A stretch of 6,077 bases of DNA from an uncultured Eubacteriales bacterium (GCA_934477985.1 CAKSOR010000173.1:1-6077), one strand, 5' to 3'; counted from the stretch's first letter, positions 1-6,077 are shown. Notes: generated from the letters alone by a model not told the origin. Made by a program: numbers and translations.

Positions 1-905
1 CGCCCGACGCCGCCGGAATGCCGCTTCTGAATATCTACCAGACCGGAGTCACCACGCTGCGCGACTCATGGAGCGAGCCGAAGACGATCCTTGCCGTCGA
101 GACCGGTTACGAGCCTCATACGGTCGACTCGCACCGCCACCGCGACCAGAACAGCTTCATCCTTGTCCACCGGAACGAGCGTTTCATCGCTGACCCCGGG
201 CACTGCTGTTACCGGCTCGAAACCTGGAAAAAGTCCTGCACGTCGGCTTATCACAGCACGTGGGATTTCGAGGACGAGAGCGGCAATAAATACTCCCAGC
301 TGCCGGTGAAGAAGAACGAAGCGCCGCTGAATCGCAATCTCTTCTATAGGTCGGACATTCCGGGAGTGAATATCATCGCGTCGGACTGCGCGAGAGCCTA
401 CGGAGAGCGGTTCAGCCGCTGCGAGAGGGTGTATATCTGCCGCTTCCCGCACGTGATGCTTGTTATCGACCGGGTTGAAGCCGACATTCCGGTTAAGATG
501 GTCTCGCACCTCGTCGTGAATAATCGGGACAATAAGCTGAATGTACACAAAGCCGACGATCATCGGCTGGTGCTGCGGCGCGGCGACGCCGGAGTGAAGT
601 TCTTCACGTTCGGCGAGCTTGAACTCTCGACAAGATGGGGATTTATCCACGACTATTACCACCCGCTGCCGAATCAGGCGGGGCAAGGCAAGGAGGGCTC
701 GTCGGTCATCTATGACTACACGTCGGGCTTCTCGAAGACACACATCAACGTCCATGCTTTCGTGATGGACGAGACCGAGGCGATAAAGGGCTGGCACATC
801 AAGGAAAATGACGGGAAGATCACCGTGTTTTCGCCCGATAATCGCCCGGCGCTCAGCGTTTCGATTGATATGAACAATGAAAATTGGTTCAGACTCGAGC
901 CATGA
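1..905 (+). CDS. Heparinase II/III-like protein (polysaccharide lyase fold), C-terminal part
   Basis: The reading frame is open from the first complete codon (position 3) to the TGA at 903-905, so the gene starts upstream of the window and 300 residues are visible. Counting from the internal Met at 18, residues 38-65 read SHRHRDQNSF followed by FIADPG and a Tyr. This matches the heparinase II/III C-terminal domain signature, H-x-H-x-D-x-x-S then D-P-G and Y. An AYHSTW stretch (His79) sits where the family has its 'HNT' motif. The rest looks like an all-beta C-terminal domain with no membrane segment. Enzymes with this fold (for example PL12, PL15, PL17, PL21) cleave uronate-containing polysaccharides by beta-elimination, leaving unsaturated uronic acids. 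The downstream kduD agrees with that chemistry. The catalytic toroid domain and any signal peptide lie outside the window, so substrate and location cannot be called. Spacing to the next gene is 19 nt, suggesting one operon. Family assignment is good; lyase activity is inferred. Confidence 0.8.
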   Translation, partial: PDAAGMPLLNIYQTGVTTLRDSWSEPKTILAVETGYEPHTVDSHRHRDQNSFILVHRNERFIADPGHCCYRLETWKKSCTSAYHSTWDFEDESGNKYSQLPVKKNEAPLNRNLFYRSDIPGVNIIASDCARAYGERFSRCERVYICRFPHVMLVIDRVEADIPVKMVSHLVVNNRDNKLNVHKADDHRLVLRRGDAGVKFFTFGELELSTRWGFIHDYYHPLPNQAGQGKEGSSVIYDYTSGFSKTHINVHAFVMDETEAIKGWHIKENDGKITVFSPDNRPALSVSIDMNNENWFRLEP

Positions 906-911
906 TATTTT

Positions 912-917
912 AGGAGG
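912..917 (+). promoter_or_regulatory. Strong Shine-Dalgarno that fixes the start of SBP1
   Basis: AGGAGG lies 7 nt before the ATG at 925. It decides in favour of this start over an in-frame ATG at 877, which lies inside the preceding gene, has no such site, and would put 16 polar residues ahead of the signal peptide. Confidence 0.9.
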
Positions 918-924
918 AAAACAA

Positions 925-2388
925 ATGAAGAAAACAATCAGCGCGATTCTTTTGACGGCGATTCTTATGTCGCTCGCGTCCTGCGGCTCTGAGAAACCTG
1001 GTGAGGTGACGACCACTGGCGGCGAGACCACGACCGAGCCGGTAACCGAGACCACTCCGGCGATAAGCGCCGATCTGCCGGACGTCAGATACGATGGCTA
1101 TGAGTTCAGATTCCTGAGCTCCGATGAGGTTGGCACGGTACGCTACAGCGCCGAACTTTACGCCGAGGAAGAGACCGGCGAGCCGCTCAATGACGCGGTG
1201 TTCAAACGCAACCGGATGGTCGAGGAACGCTTCGGCGTTAAGATCGTCTCAATCGAGCAGAACAAGAACGTGCTTATGAATCTGCTCGCGGGCTCGGTCA
1301 TGGCGGGCGACGACGATTTTGATATGGTCGTGGCGCAGATGAACACGGTGCTCGCGAACGCCTATCAGCACAGCGCCCAGATAAGCGACCTCACGTACAT
1401 CGACATTGACAAACCCTGGTGGGACGGCGACATCATCCGCGAGATGGCGATCGGCGGCAAGGCTTTCGCGCTGACTGGCGAGTTCAATTTAGTAGACAAC
1501 AAAGCGACCTGGTGTCTGCTTTTCAACAAGCGGCTCGCGGGCGAATGCGGGGCAGACGACCCCTACGAGCTCGTGAGATCGGGCAGATGGACGCTCGATG
1601 AGCTCAGACGTTTCTGTTCGCTCGCCGCCCGCGACCTCAACGGCGACGGAACGATGGACCACCAGGATCAGTGGGGCATGCTATCGAGCGGAAACGCCGC
1701 TGTGTCGCTCATGTGGGCGAGCGGCGGAAGCATGGGAAAGACCGACGGTAAGGGCAATGTTGAGCTCACGATAGACAGTGAGCGGAACATAAACGCGCTC
1801 GGTAAGATCTACGAGATCTTCGCTGACCGCGACAGCATCATCGACGCGAACCGCATACCACAGGGCGAGAACGGAATGTCGAACTTCGACCATCAGCGGC
1901 AGATATTCCGCGACGGAAGAGCGCTCTTCATCGGCGGACTGGCTCAGTATGTCGAATTCTTCCGAGACATGGAGGACGAGTTCGGAATCATCCCTCTGCC
2001 GAAATACGACGAGAATCAGTCTGACTATATCTGCACGGCTCAGGAGTGGTGCGCGACGGTCGGCGTTGTGCCGAAGACCATCACAGACCCCGACAGGACA
2101 AGTGTTATTATCGAGGCGCTCTGCTCGGCGTCGGTCTCGACGATAACTCCAGAGTACTACGACACGACTCTCCAGCGCAAGCACGCGCGCGACGACGAGT
2201 CGAAGGAGATGCTTGACCTTATATTCGCGTCGAGAACCTTCGATGTAGTCTACGCCTACAACTGGGGCAAGGTGAGAAATCTTTCGAACGCGGTCGTCGC
2301 CGAGAGCAACACCATCGCGTCGACGGTCACATCGATGAAGACCGCGGCTCAGACCGAGCTTGACAAGTACATGGAGGGATTGAAATAA
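925..2388 (+). CDS. ABC transporter solute-binding lipoprotein, sugar type (SBP1)
   Basis: This 487-residue protein has a lipoprotein signal peptide: MKK, a hydrophobic core, then lipobox LASC with the lipidated Cys at residue 20. A Thr/Glu/Pro-rich linker (about 26-47) follows and then a two-lobed binding domain. It should be anchored on the outer face of the membrane and capture a carbohydrate for an ABC importer. Family-like features are the N-terminal YDGYEF strand, EEETGEPLNDAV followed by a basic helix, KPWWDG (163-168), and a calcium-loop-like segment at 237-251 (Asp237, Asn239, Asp241, Asp245, Asp248, then WG) of the kind seen in large clostridial solute-binding proteins. Aromatic pairs such as Trp165-Trp166 and Trp447 could stack on sugars; that is inference. 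No permease or ATPase gene is in the window. Neighbours (lyase-like gene upstream, kduD downstream) suggest a uronate-containing oligosaccharide ligand. It is a close paralogue of the protein encoded at 2589-4049. Confidence 0.87.
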   Translation: MKKTISAILLTAILMSLASCGSEKPGEVTTTGGETTTEPVTETTPAISADLPDVRYDGYEFRFLSSDEVGTVRYSAELYAEEETGEPLNDAVFKRNRMVEERFGVKIVSIEQNKNVLMNLLAGSVMAGDDDFDMVVAQMNTVLANAYQHSAQISDLTYIDIDKPWWDGDIIREMAIGGKAFALTGEFNLVDNKATWCLLFNKRLAGECGADDPYELVRSGRWTLDELRRFCSLAARDLNGDGTMDHQDQWGMLSSGNAAVSLMWASGGSMGKTDGKGNVELTIDSERNINALGKIYEIFADRDSIIDANRIPQGENGMSNFDHQRQIFRDGRALFIGGLAQYVEFFRDMEDEFGIIPLPKYDENQSDYICTAQEWCATVGVVPKTITDPDRTSVIIEALCSASVSTITPEYYDTTLQRKHARDDESKEMLDLIFASRTFDVVYAYNWGKVRNLSNAVVAESNTIASTVTSMKTAAQTELDKYMEGLK

Positions 2389-2391
2389 TTA

Positions 2392-2573
2392 TTTAAGGCA
2401 ATACCGCACAATTCTAAGTGCGTAGATGCGCCAGCGGATTTTTCGTCAGACTAAACAAAAATTCGCAGGCGTGGCAGGTCCCACGTCAAGAATTTTTGTG
2501 ACGTATGACGGAAAAGACGCAAGCAGATGCGTGCTTAAGGCGTCAGCCGTGAATTGCGCGGTATTGCCTTAAA
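2392..2573. repeat. Palindromic MITE-like element between the two SBP genes
   Basis: The outermost 23 nt at 2392-2414 match the reverse complement of 2551-2573 at 22 positions; the core is GGCAATACCGC at the left and GCGGTATTGCC at the right. The inversion continues inward through imperfect stems. 2415-2418 pairs with 2534-2537, 2439-2448 with 2506-2515 (one G-U), 2455-2464 with 2490-2499 (ten perfect pairs), and 2470-2474 with 2481-2485 around a six-base loop. A 13-nt asymmetric stretch (2538-2550) can form its own tiny GGC/GCC hairpin. TTAA lies just outside GGC...GCC at both ends (2393-2396 and 2569-2572), compatible with a TTAA or TA target duplication, although the symmetry of the arms prevents proof. 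There is no convincing ORF inside. The 172-bp core (2397-2568) fits a non-autonomous miniature inverted-repeat element, or a REP-like RNA-stability hairpin. I cannot name the family. Confidence 0.85.
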
Positions 2574-2588
2574 CAAATGAGCACTGAA

Positions 2589-4049
2589 ATGAAACGACAC
2601 ACCAGTATCACGCTCATTTTTGCGCTTATCCTCACACTCGCGTCCTGCGGCGGCGGGACAACCGCCCCGGTGACGACGACCGGAAACGAAGACTCAACGA
2701 CCGAAGCGCCAGAGACCACTCAGGGCATCAGCTCCGAGCTGCCCGACGTGAAATACGACGGCTACGAGTTCACCTTCCTGAGCTCCGACGAGGTCGGAAG
2801 CCTTCGCTACAGCCCCGATCTCTACGCCGAGGAGGAGACCGGCGAGCCGCTGAACGACGCGGTTTACAAGCGCAACCGCATTGTCGAGGAGCGCTTCGGG
2901 ATCAAAATCGTCTCGCGCGAGGTCAACAAGAAGAACGTCATGAACGACTTCAAGACCTCGGTCACCGCCGAGGACGGCGCTTATGACATCGTCGTCTCGC
3001 GAATCGACGAGATTCTCCCGGCGGGCAGCGCTTACGGCGCGGAGATTTCGACCCTGCTGTATGTCGACATCGAAAAGCCCTGGTGGGACGGCGAGGTCAT
3101 CAAGGAGACCGCGATCGGCGGCAAGGCATACGGTCTGCTCGGTGACATCAACATCGTCGACAACCGCTCGACCTGGTGTGTGCTCTTCAACAAGCGCCTC
3201 GCCGACGAGTACAAGGTCGGCGACCTCTACGAAACCGTGAAGTCGGGCAAGTGGACGATCGACGAGTTAGCGCGCACGGCAAAGCTGGTAGCGCATGAGG
3301 TCAACGGCGACGGAAAGCTCGATTATCACGATCAGTGGGGACTCCTGTCGAGCGGAAGCTCGGTCGGCTCGTTCCTATGGGGCGGAGGCGGCAGCTTCGG
3401 CAGGACCGACAGCAAGGGCGGCGTCGAGCTGACAATCGACAGCGAACGCAATCTCAGCGTGCTGACAAAGCTCTACGACCTGCTCGCGAACCGCGATTTT
3501 GTTCTCGATGTCTCGACCGTCCAGAAGGAGAACGGCATGACGAACTTCGAAATTCTCCACTCGGTCTTCAACGAGGGGCGCGGACTCTACATAAGCGGAA
3601 TCATCGGCTACATCGAGTATTTCCGCGACATGGACGACGAGTTCGGCATCCTCCCCGTGCCGAAGTACGACGAGGAGCAGAACGATTACACCCACACGAT
3701 TCAGGAGGCTAGCGGAACGATGTTCATGGCTCCGAAGAACGCACCCGACCTTGAGCGCACCAGCGTGATACTTGAGGCGCTCGCGTCGGCGTCGGTCTCG
3801 ACGCTCACCCCGGCTTACTACGACATCATGCTCCAGAGAAAGCTCACGCACGACGATGAGTCGAAGGAGATGCTCGACCTGATCTTCTCTACGCGCACCT
3901 TCGACGCGGTCTACTGCTACAACTGGGGCAAGGTCAGGACGATCCAGAACCTTCTGACCGCCGAGAGCAACACGCTCGCGTCTTCGATCGCCTCGATAAA
4001 GACCGCGGCGCAGACTGAGCTTGATAATTACATAAAGGAACTGAACTGA
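2589..4049 (+). CDS. ABC transporter solute-binding lipoprotein, sugar type (SBP2, paralogue of SBP1)
   Basis: From the ATG at 2589 this is a 486-residue lipoprotein: MKRH, a hydrophobic stretch, lipobox LASC with Cys at residue 20, a Thr-rich linker, then the binding domain. I prefer this start over the in-frame ATG at 2577 because it puts the lipobox Cys at residue 20 exactly as in SBP1, with the basic residues directly at the N-terminus; the earlier start adds MSTE. Neither start has a good Shine-Dalgarno; only a weak GAG precedes 2589. The protein aligns with SBP1 almost without gaps, with a single-residue difference near 310, and many blocks are near-identical (51-108, KPWWDG, AIGGKA, LTIDSERN, the last ~95 residues). 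The calcium-loop-like segment is kept at 237-251 except that position 237 is Glu (E-V-N-G-D-G-K-L-D). Divergence concentrates around 110-158, 304-335 and 370-388. It probably binds a related sugar for the same or a sister importer. The next gene follows after 11 nt. Confidence 0.86.
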   Translation: MKRHTSITLIFALILTLASCGGGTTAPVTTTGNEDSTTEAPETTQGISSELPDVKYDGYEFTFLSSDEVGSLRYSPDLYAEEETGEPLNDAVYKRNRIVEERFGIKIVSREVNKKNVMNDFKTSVTAEDGAYDIVVSRIDEILPAGSAYGAEISTLLYVDIEKPWWDGEVIKETAIGGKAYGLLGDINIVDNRSTWCVLFNKRLADEYKVGDLYETVKSGKWTIDELARTAKLVAHEVNGDGKLDYHDQWGLLSSGSSVGSFLWGGGGSFGRTDSKGGVELTIDSERNLSVLTKLYDLLANRDFVLDVSTVQKENGMTNFEILHSVFNEGRGLYISGIIGYIEYFRDMDDEFGILPVPKYDEEQNDYTHTIQEASGTMFMAPKNAPDLERTSVILEALASASVSTLTPAYYDIMLQRKLTHDDESKEMLDLIFSTRTFDAVYCYNWGKVRTIQNLLTAESNTLASSIASIKTAAQTELDNYIKELN

Positions 4050-4060
4050 AAGGAATCAAC

Positions 4061-5077
4061 ATGAAAGCACAGCTTTTAAAGAAATGGAACGAAATGGTTC
4101 TCACCGACCTTGAAAAGCCGGTCGCGAATCCTGGCGAAGCCGTCATCCGCGTCCGCTACGCCGGAGTCTGCGGCTCAGACATCTCGGTTTACACCGGAAA
4201 GCACCCGACCGCGACCGCTCCGGTCGTCATCGGGCATGAGATACTCGGCTATGTCGAGTCGGTGAACGGGGAGTCGGACATCGCGGTCGGCGACATGGTG
4301 ACGGTCGACCCGCTGATCTCCTGCGGAGTCTGCCCGGCATGCGGTCGCGGAGACCGGCATGTATGCAAGTCGCTGAAGCTCCTCGGAATTCACGAGAATG
4401 GCGGCTACGCCGAGTACACCAAGGCTTCACTCGACAAGATCGTGAAAATCCCCGCCGGGCTCTCCGAAAAGCTCGCCGCGCTGTCCGAGCCCTTCGCGGT
4501 CGGAGCGCATGTCACCGCCCGCGCCGGAATGAAGCCGGGCGACCGTGTGCTCGTCATCGGCGGAGGACCGATCGGCATAATCGTCGCCCTCTGCGCAAAG
4601 GAGCGCGGCGCATCGGTGCACGTTTCCGAGCCTAACGAAAAACGCCGCTCGCTCGCCGAAAAGCTAGGCATCGACTGCCTTGACCCGACCTCGCCTGATT
4701 TTAATGAAAAGTTGAACGGCATCATAGGCGGCGACGCCTTTGACATCGTGATCGAGGCGTCGGGCTCGAAGCCAGGCATACTGATGACGACTGAGGTCTG
4801 CCGGATCGGCGGAGTTATCGTTCCGATGGCGCTTTCGGGCGCACCGGTCGAGTTCATCCTCGGCAGAGTGTCGTTCAAGGAGCAGACGGTCGTCGGCTCG
4901 CGCGTTTACACTCACGAGCACTTCATCGACGGCGTCAATCTGCTCGCCGGAATCGCGAAGAAGCTCAACCTCGATCCGCTTGTCAGCGACATACTGCCCC
5001 TCGGTGAAGCCAACACCGCTATCGAGATGATGATGACCGGAAAGAACGCCGGGAAAATTCTCATCGACTGCGAATAA
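4061..5077 (+). CDS. Zinc-dependent medium-chain dehydrogenase (sugar-acid/polyol type)
   Basis: At 338 residues this has the usual length of the zinc alcohol dehydrogenase superfamily. The catalytic zinc ligands are visible: Cys37 in GVCGSD, His59-Glu60 in GHE, and Glu143 in SEPFAV. The structural zinc lobe has Cys88, Cys91, Cys94 and Cys102. The Rossmann motif GGGPIG is at 167-172, and Glu190 at the end of the second strand favours NAD over NADP. It would oxidise a secondary alcohol of a polyol or sugar acid, or reduce the ketone, in the cytoplasm. By memory its closest flavour is the sorbitol/threonine/L-galactonate 5-dehydrogenase group: LGIHENGGYAEY and a LDPTSPDF-like stretch recall E. 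coli LgoD. The exact substrate cannot be read from sequence. AAGGA at 4050-4054 precedes the ATG by 6 nt and overlaps the end of the upstream gene region; kduD follows after 18 nt. Context favours a uronate-derived substrate. Confidence 0.88.
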   Translation: MKAQLLKKWNEMVLTDLEKPVANPGEAVIRVRYAGVCGSDISVYTGKHPTATAPVVIGHEILGYVESVNGESDIAVGDMVTVDPLISCGVCPACGRGDRHVCKSLKLLGIHENGGYAEYTKASLDKIVKIPAGLSEKLAALSEPFAVGAHVTARAGMKPGDRVLVIGGGPIGIIVALCAKERGASVHVSEPNEKRRSLAEKLGIDCLDPTSPDFNEKLNGIIGGDAFDIVIEASGSKPGILMTTEVCRIGGVIVPMALSGAPVEFILGRVSFKEQTVVGSRVYTHEHFIDGVNLLAGIAKKLNLDPLVSDILPLGEANTAIEMMMTGKNAGKILIDCE

Positions 5078-5095
5078 TTATGGAGGAAAATCAAA

Positions 5096-5857
5096 ATGGA
5101 TCTCAGCTTATTCAGCCTTGAAGGCAAGACCGCGATAATCACCGGCGCGAACACCGGGCTCGGTCAGGGAATGTGCGTCGCGCTCGCAAAAGCCGGAGCG
5201 AATATCGCCGGAGTCGGTCGGAGCGACATGTCGGAGACCGAACGTCTTGTAAAGGAGGTTGGCGGCAGATTCTTAACCGTCAAAGCCGATCTTCTGACGA
5301 CCGAGTCGGTCGCGCGTATACTCGACGAGGTGAAAGCGGAGTTTGGTTCGTTCGATATACTCATCAACAACGCGGGGATAATCCGCCGTGAGGACGCCGA
5401 GAACTACTTGATGTCCGACTGGGACGACGTCATGAACACGAATCTGCGCACGCTCTTCTTCCTGTCGCAGGAGTTCGCGAAGGCGCTGATTGCTGGAAAG
5501 CGCGGCGGAAAGATCATCAATATCGCCTCGATGCTGTCATATCAGGGCGGAATCAGAGTGCCCGCCTACACCGCGTCGAAGAGCGCGGTCATGGGGCTGA
5601 CCAAGGCAATGGCGAACGAGTGGGCGAAGTACGGCATCAACGTAAACGCGATCGCGCCGGGCTACATGGTCACGAACAATACTGAAAAGCTCCGCGCCGA
5701 CCCGGTGAGGTACAACGAGATACTAGTGCGAATCCCCGCCGGACGCTGGGGCGAGCCCTCCGACATGGGCGGAGCGGCTGTATTCCTGTCGAGCGCGGCT
5801 TCGGATTATGTCCAGGGCTTCACAATAGCGGTCGACGGCGGCTGGCTGTCGAGATAA
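5096..5857 (+). CDS. kduD: 2-dehydro-3-deoxy-D-gluconate 5-dehydrogenase (KduD)
   Basis: This 253-residue short-chain dehydrogenase has the cofactor motif TGANTGLG at 16-23, NNAG at 91-94, and the catalytic set Asn116, Ser145, Tyr158 and Lys162 (YTASK). It matches my recollection of E. coli KduD in length and in diagnostic stretches such as LEGK, IIRREDA, KIINIASMLS, QGGIRVP, INVNAIAPGYM and TIAVDGGWL. KduD interconverts 2,5-diketo-3-deoxy-D-gluconate and 2-keto-3-deoxy-D-gluconate (KDG) with NAD(H), the step after KduI in the breakdown of unsaturated uronic acids released by lyases from pectin, glycosaminoglycans or similar polymers. A strong GGAGGA (5082-5087) lies 8 nt before the ATG. It is the last gene of the operon, with a terminator hairpin starting 8 nt after the stop codon. 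No kduI is in the window. A different SDR with related specificity, such as a gluconate 5-dehydrogenase, is possible but less likely given the match. Confidence 0.92.
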   Translation: MDLSLFSLEGKTAIITGANTGLGQGMCVALAKAGANIAGVGRSDMSETERLVKEVGGRFLTVKADLLTTESVARILDEVKAEFGSFDILINNAGIIRREDAENYLMSDWDDVMNTNLRTLFFLSQEFAKALIAGKRGGKIINIASMLSYQGGIRVPAYTASKSAVMGLTKAMANEWAKYGINVNAIAPGYMVTNNTEKLRADPVRYNEILVRIPAGRWGEPSDMGGAAVFLSSAASDYVQGFTIAVDGGWLSR

Positions 5858-5865
5858 ACAAAGAG

Positions 5866-5894
5866 ACCTCGCGAGGTTTTCCCCGCGAGGTTTT
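5866..5894. terminator. Intrinsic terminator, possibly bidirectional
   Basis: An eight-pair perfect stem (5866-5873 with 5884-5891, ACCTCGCG and CGCGAGGT) encloses a 10-nt loop and runs into TTTT at 5891-5894 on the plus strand. It lies between the kduD stop (5857) and the stop of the convergent minus-strand gene (5896-5898). Read on the minus strand the same stem is followed by a T-rich but interrupted tract (CTCTTTGTTT), so it may also end the opposing transcript, less efficiently. Confidence 0.8.
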
Positions 5895-5895
5895 A

Positions 5896-6077
5896 TCATT
5901 TCTCAGCCTGTTCGAGCTTTTCGTATACGTCGCGATCCTGATTTACAAGCGCGTCCTTGAAGATGTACATTGTGTCATCGTCAGCGACGAATTCGTACTC
6001 GACCGACGCGTGCAGTCCCTCGCCGAGCGTCTCGGGCTCATATCGGCGGAAGAAGCCGTCGCCGAACGGGAAGTAGC
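5896..6077 (-). CDS. Unidentified protein, C-terminal end only
   Basis: On the minus strand an open frame runs in from the window edge (first full codon at 6075-6073) and ends with TGA at 5898-5896, giving 59 visible residues. The sequence starts YFPFGDGFFRRYEPE and continues through VEYEFVADDDTMYIFKDA to an acidic/basic helical tail ending YEKLEQAEK. The mix of a hydrophobic start, alternating charged beta-like segment and helical tail, codon usage like the neighbours, and a stop placed 2-4 nt from the terminator stem all support a real gene. I do not recognise the family; the segment could be the end of a small soluble or carbohydrate-related protein. It is convergent with the kduD operon and need not share its function. 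Confidence 0.6.
   Translation of the reverse strand, partial: YFPFGDGFFRRYEPETLGEGLHASVEYEFVADDDTMYIFKDALVNQDRDVYEKLEQAEK

Noticed and set aside
877..924. Upstream in-frame ATG for SBP1 at 877
   Set aside because: It lies inside the preceding gene, has no ribosome binding site, and would bury the lipoprotein signal peptide behind 16 polar residues; the ATG at 925 has AGGAGG at 7 nt.
66..1055. Long minus-strand open frame (329 codons) opposite the heparinase-like gene and the start of SBP1
   Set aside because: It is antisense to two well-supported genes, crosses their boundary, has low-complexity Val/Arg-rich composition typical of GC-rich antisense frames, and shows no family motifs.
2373..2378. 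GGAGGG near the end of SBP1 as a Shine-Dalgarno for SBP2 brought close by the intervening hairpin
   Set aside because: Even with the hairpin collapsed, about 16 unpaired bases would separate it from the ATG at 2577 (28 from 2589), too far for normal spacing, and the GGAGGG is part of the SBP1 coding sequence.
2392..2573. CRISPR repeat, riboswitch or tRNA in the SBP1-SBP2 spacer
   Set aside because: There are no direct repeats with spacers, no recognisable aptamer core and no tRNA cloverleaf; the structure is one long imperfect inverted repeat.
2389..2576. Separate sigma-70 promoter for SBP2 within the spacer
   Set aside because: I found no well-spaced TTGACA/TATAAT-like pair; the AT-rich bases at 2386-2396 alone are not enough.
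3375..3851. Minus-strand open frame (158 codons) opposite SBP2, mirrored by one at 1681-2184 opposite SBP1
   Set aside because: Their similarity to each other is explained by the paralogy of the two SBP genes on the other strand; composition is that of a GC-rich shadow frame with no motifs of its own.
4405..4878. Minus-strand open frame (157 codons) opposite the MDR dehydrogenase
   Set aside because: It is fully contained within a gene with intact zinc and Rossmann motifs, and has no ribosome binding site or family features.

Overview
The window reads as a fragment of a GC-rich bacterial genome, most likely an anaerobic Gram-positive of the Clostridia (Oscillospiraceae/Ruminococcaceae-like, possibly a gut or rumen lineage). 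This rests on strong AGGAGG-type ribosome binding sites, large lipoprotein solute-binding proteins with Thr-rich linkers directly after the lipobox, and dense co-directional gene packing. The lineage is inferred from style; no rRNA or other marker gene is present.

Layout, left to right. (1) Positions 1-905, +: the C-terminal 300 residues of a heparinase II/III-like protein, a fold shared by several polysaccharide lyase families acting on uronate-containing polymers. (2) 925-2388, +: a sugar-type ABC solute-binding lipoprotein (SBP1, 487 aa). (3) 2392-2573: a compact, almost fully palindromic repeat element that looks like a MITE. (4) 2589-4049, +: a second solute-binding lipoprotein (SBP2, 486 aa), a close paralogue of SBP1 aligning nearly without gaps. 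(5) 4061-5077, +: a zinc-dependent medium-chain alcohol/polyol/sugar-acid dehydrogenase. (6) 5096-5857, +: KduD, the 2-dehydro-3-deoxy-D-gluconate 5-dehydrogenase of unsaturated-uronate catabolism. (7) 5866-5894: an intrinsic terminator that may work in both directions. (8) 5896-6077, -: the C-terminal 59 residues of an unidentified convergent gene.

The five plus-strand genes are spaced 11-19 nt apart except at the palindromic element, so they look like one operon ending at the terminator. A coherent reading is a uronic-acid polysaccharide locus. The lyase-like enzyme cleaves a uronate polymer or oligomer, the two lipoproteins capture products for an ABC importer whose permease genes are not in view, and KduD together with the MDR enzyme channels the deoxy-ketouronate or a related sugar acid toward KDG. 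The polymer is not identifiable from this window, and the kduI, KDG kinase/aldolase and permease genes are not in it.

The most unusual signal is the palindromic element. It lies between the two paralogous binding-protein genes, ends 3 nt before the first possible ATG of SBP2, and leaves that gene without a recognisable Shine-Dalgarno sequence, although SBP1 and kduD have strong ones. I see no clear case for a wholly new biological system; the element and its probable effect on SBP2 expression are the best leads.
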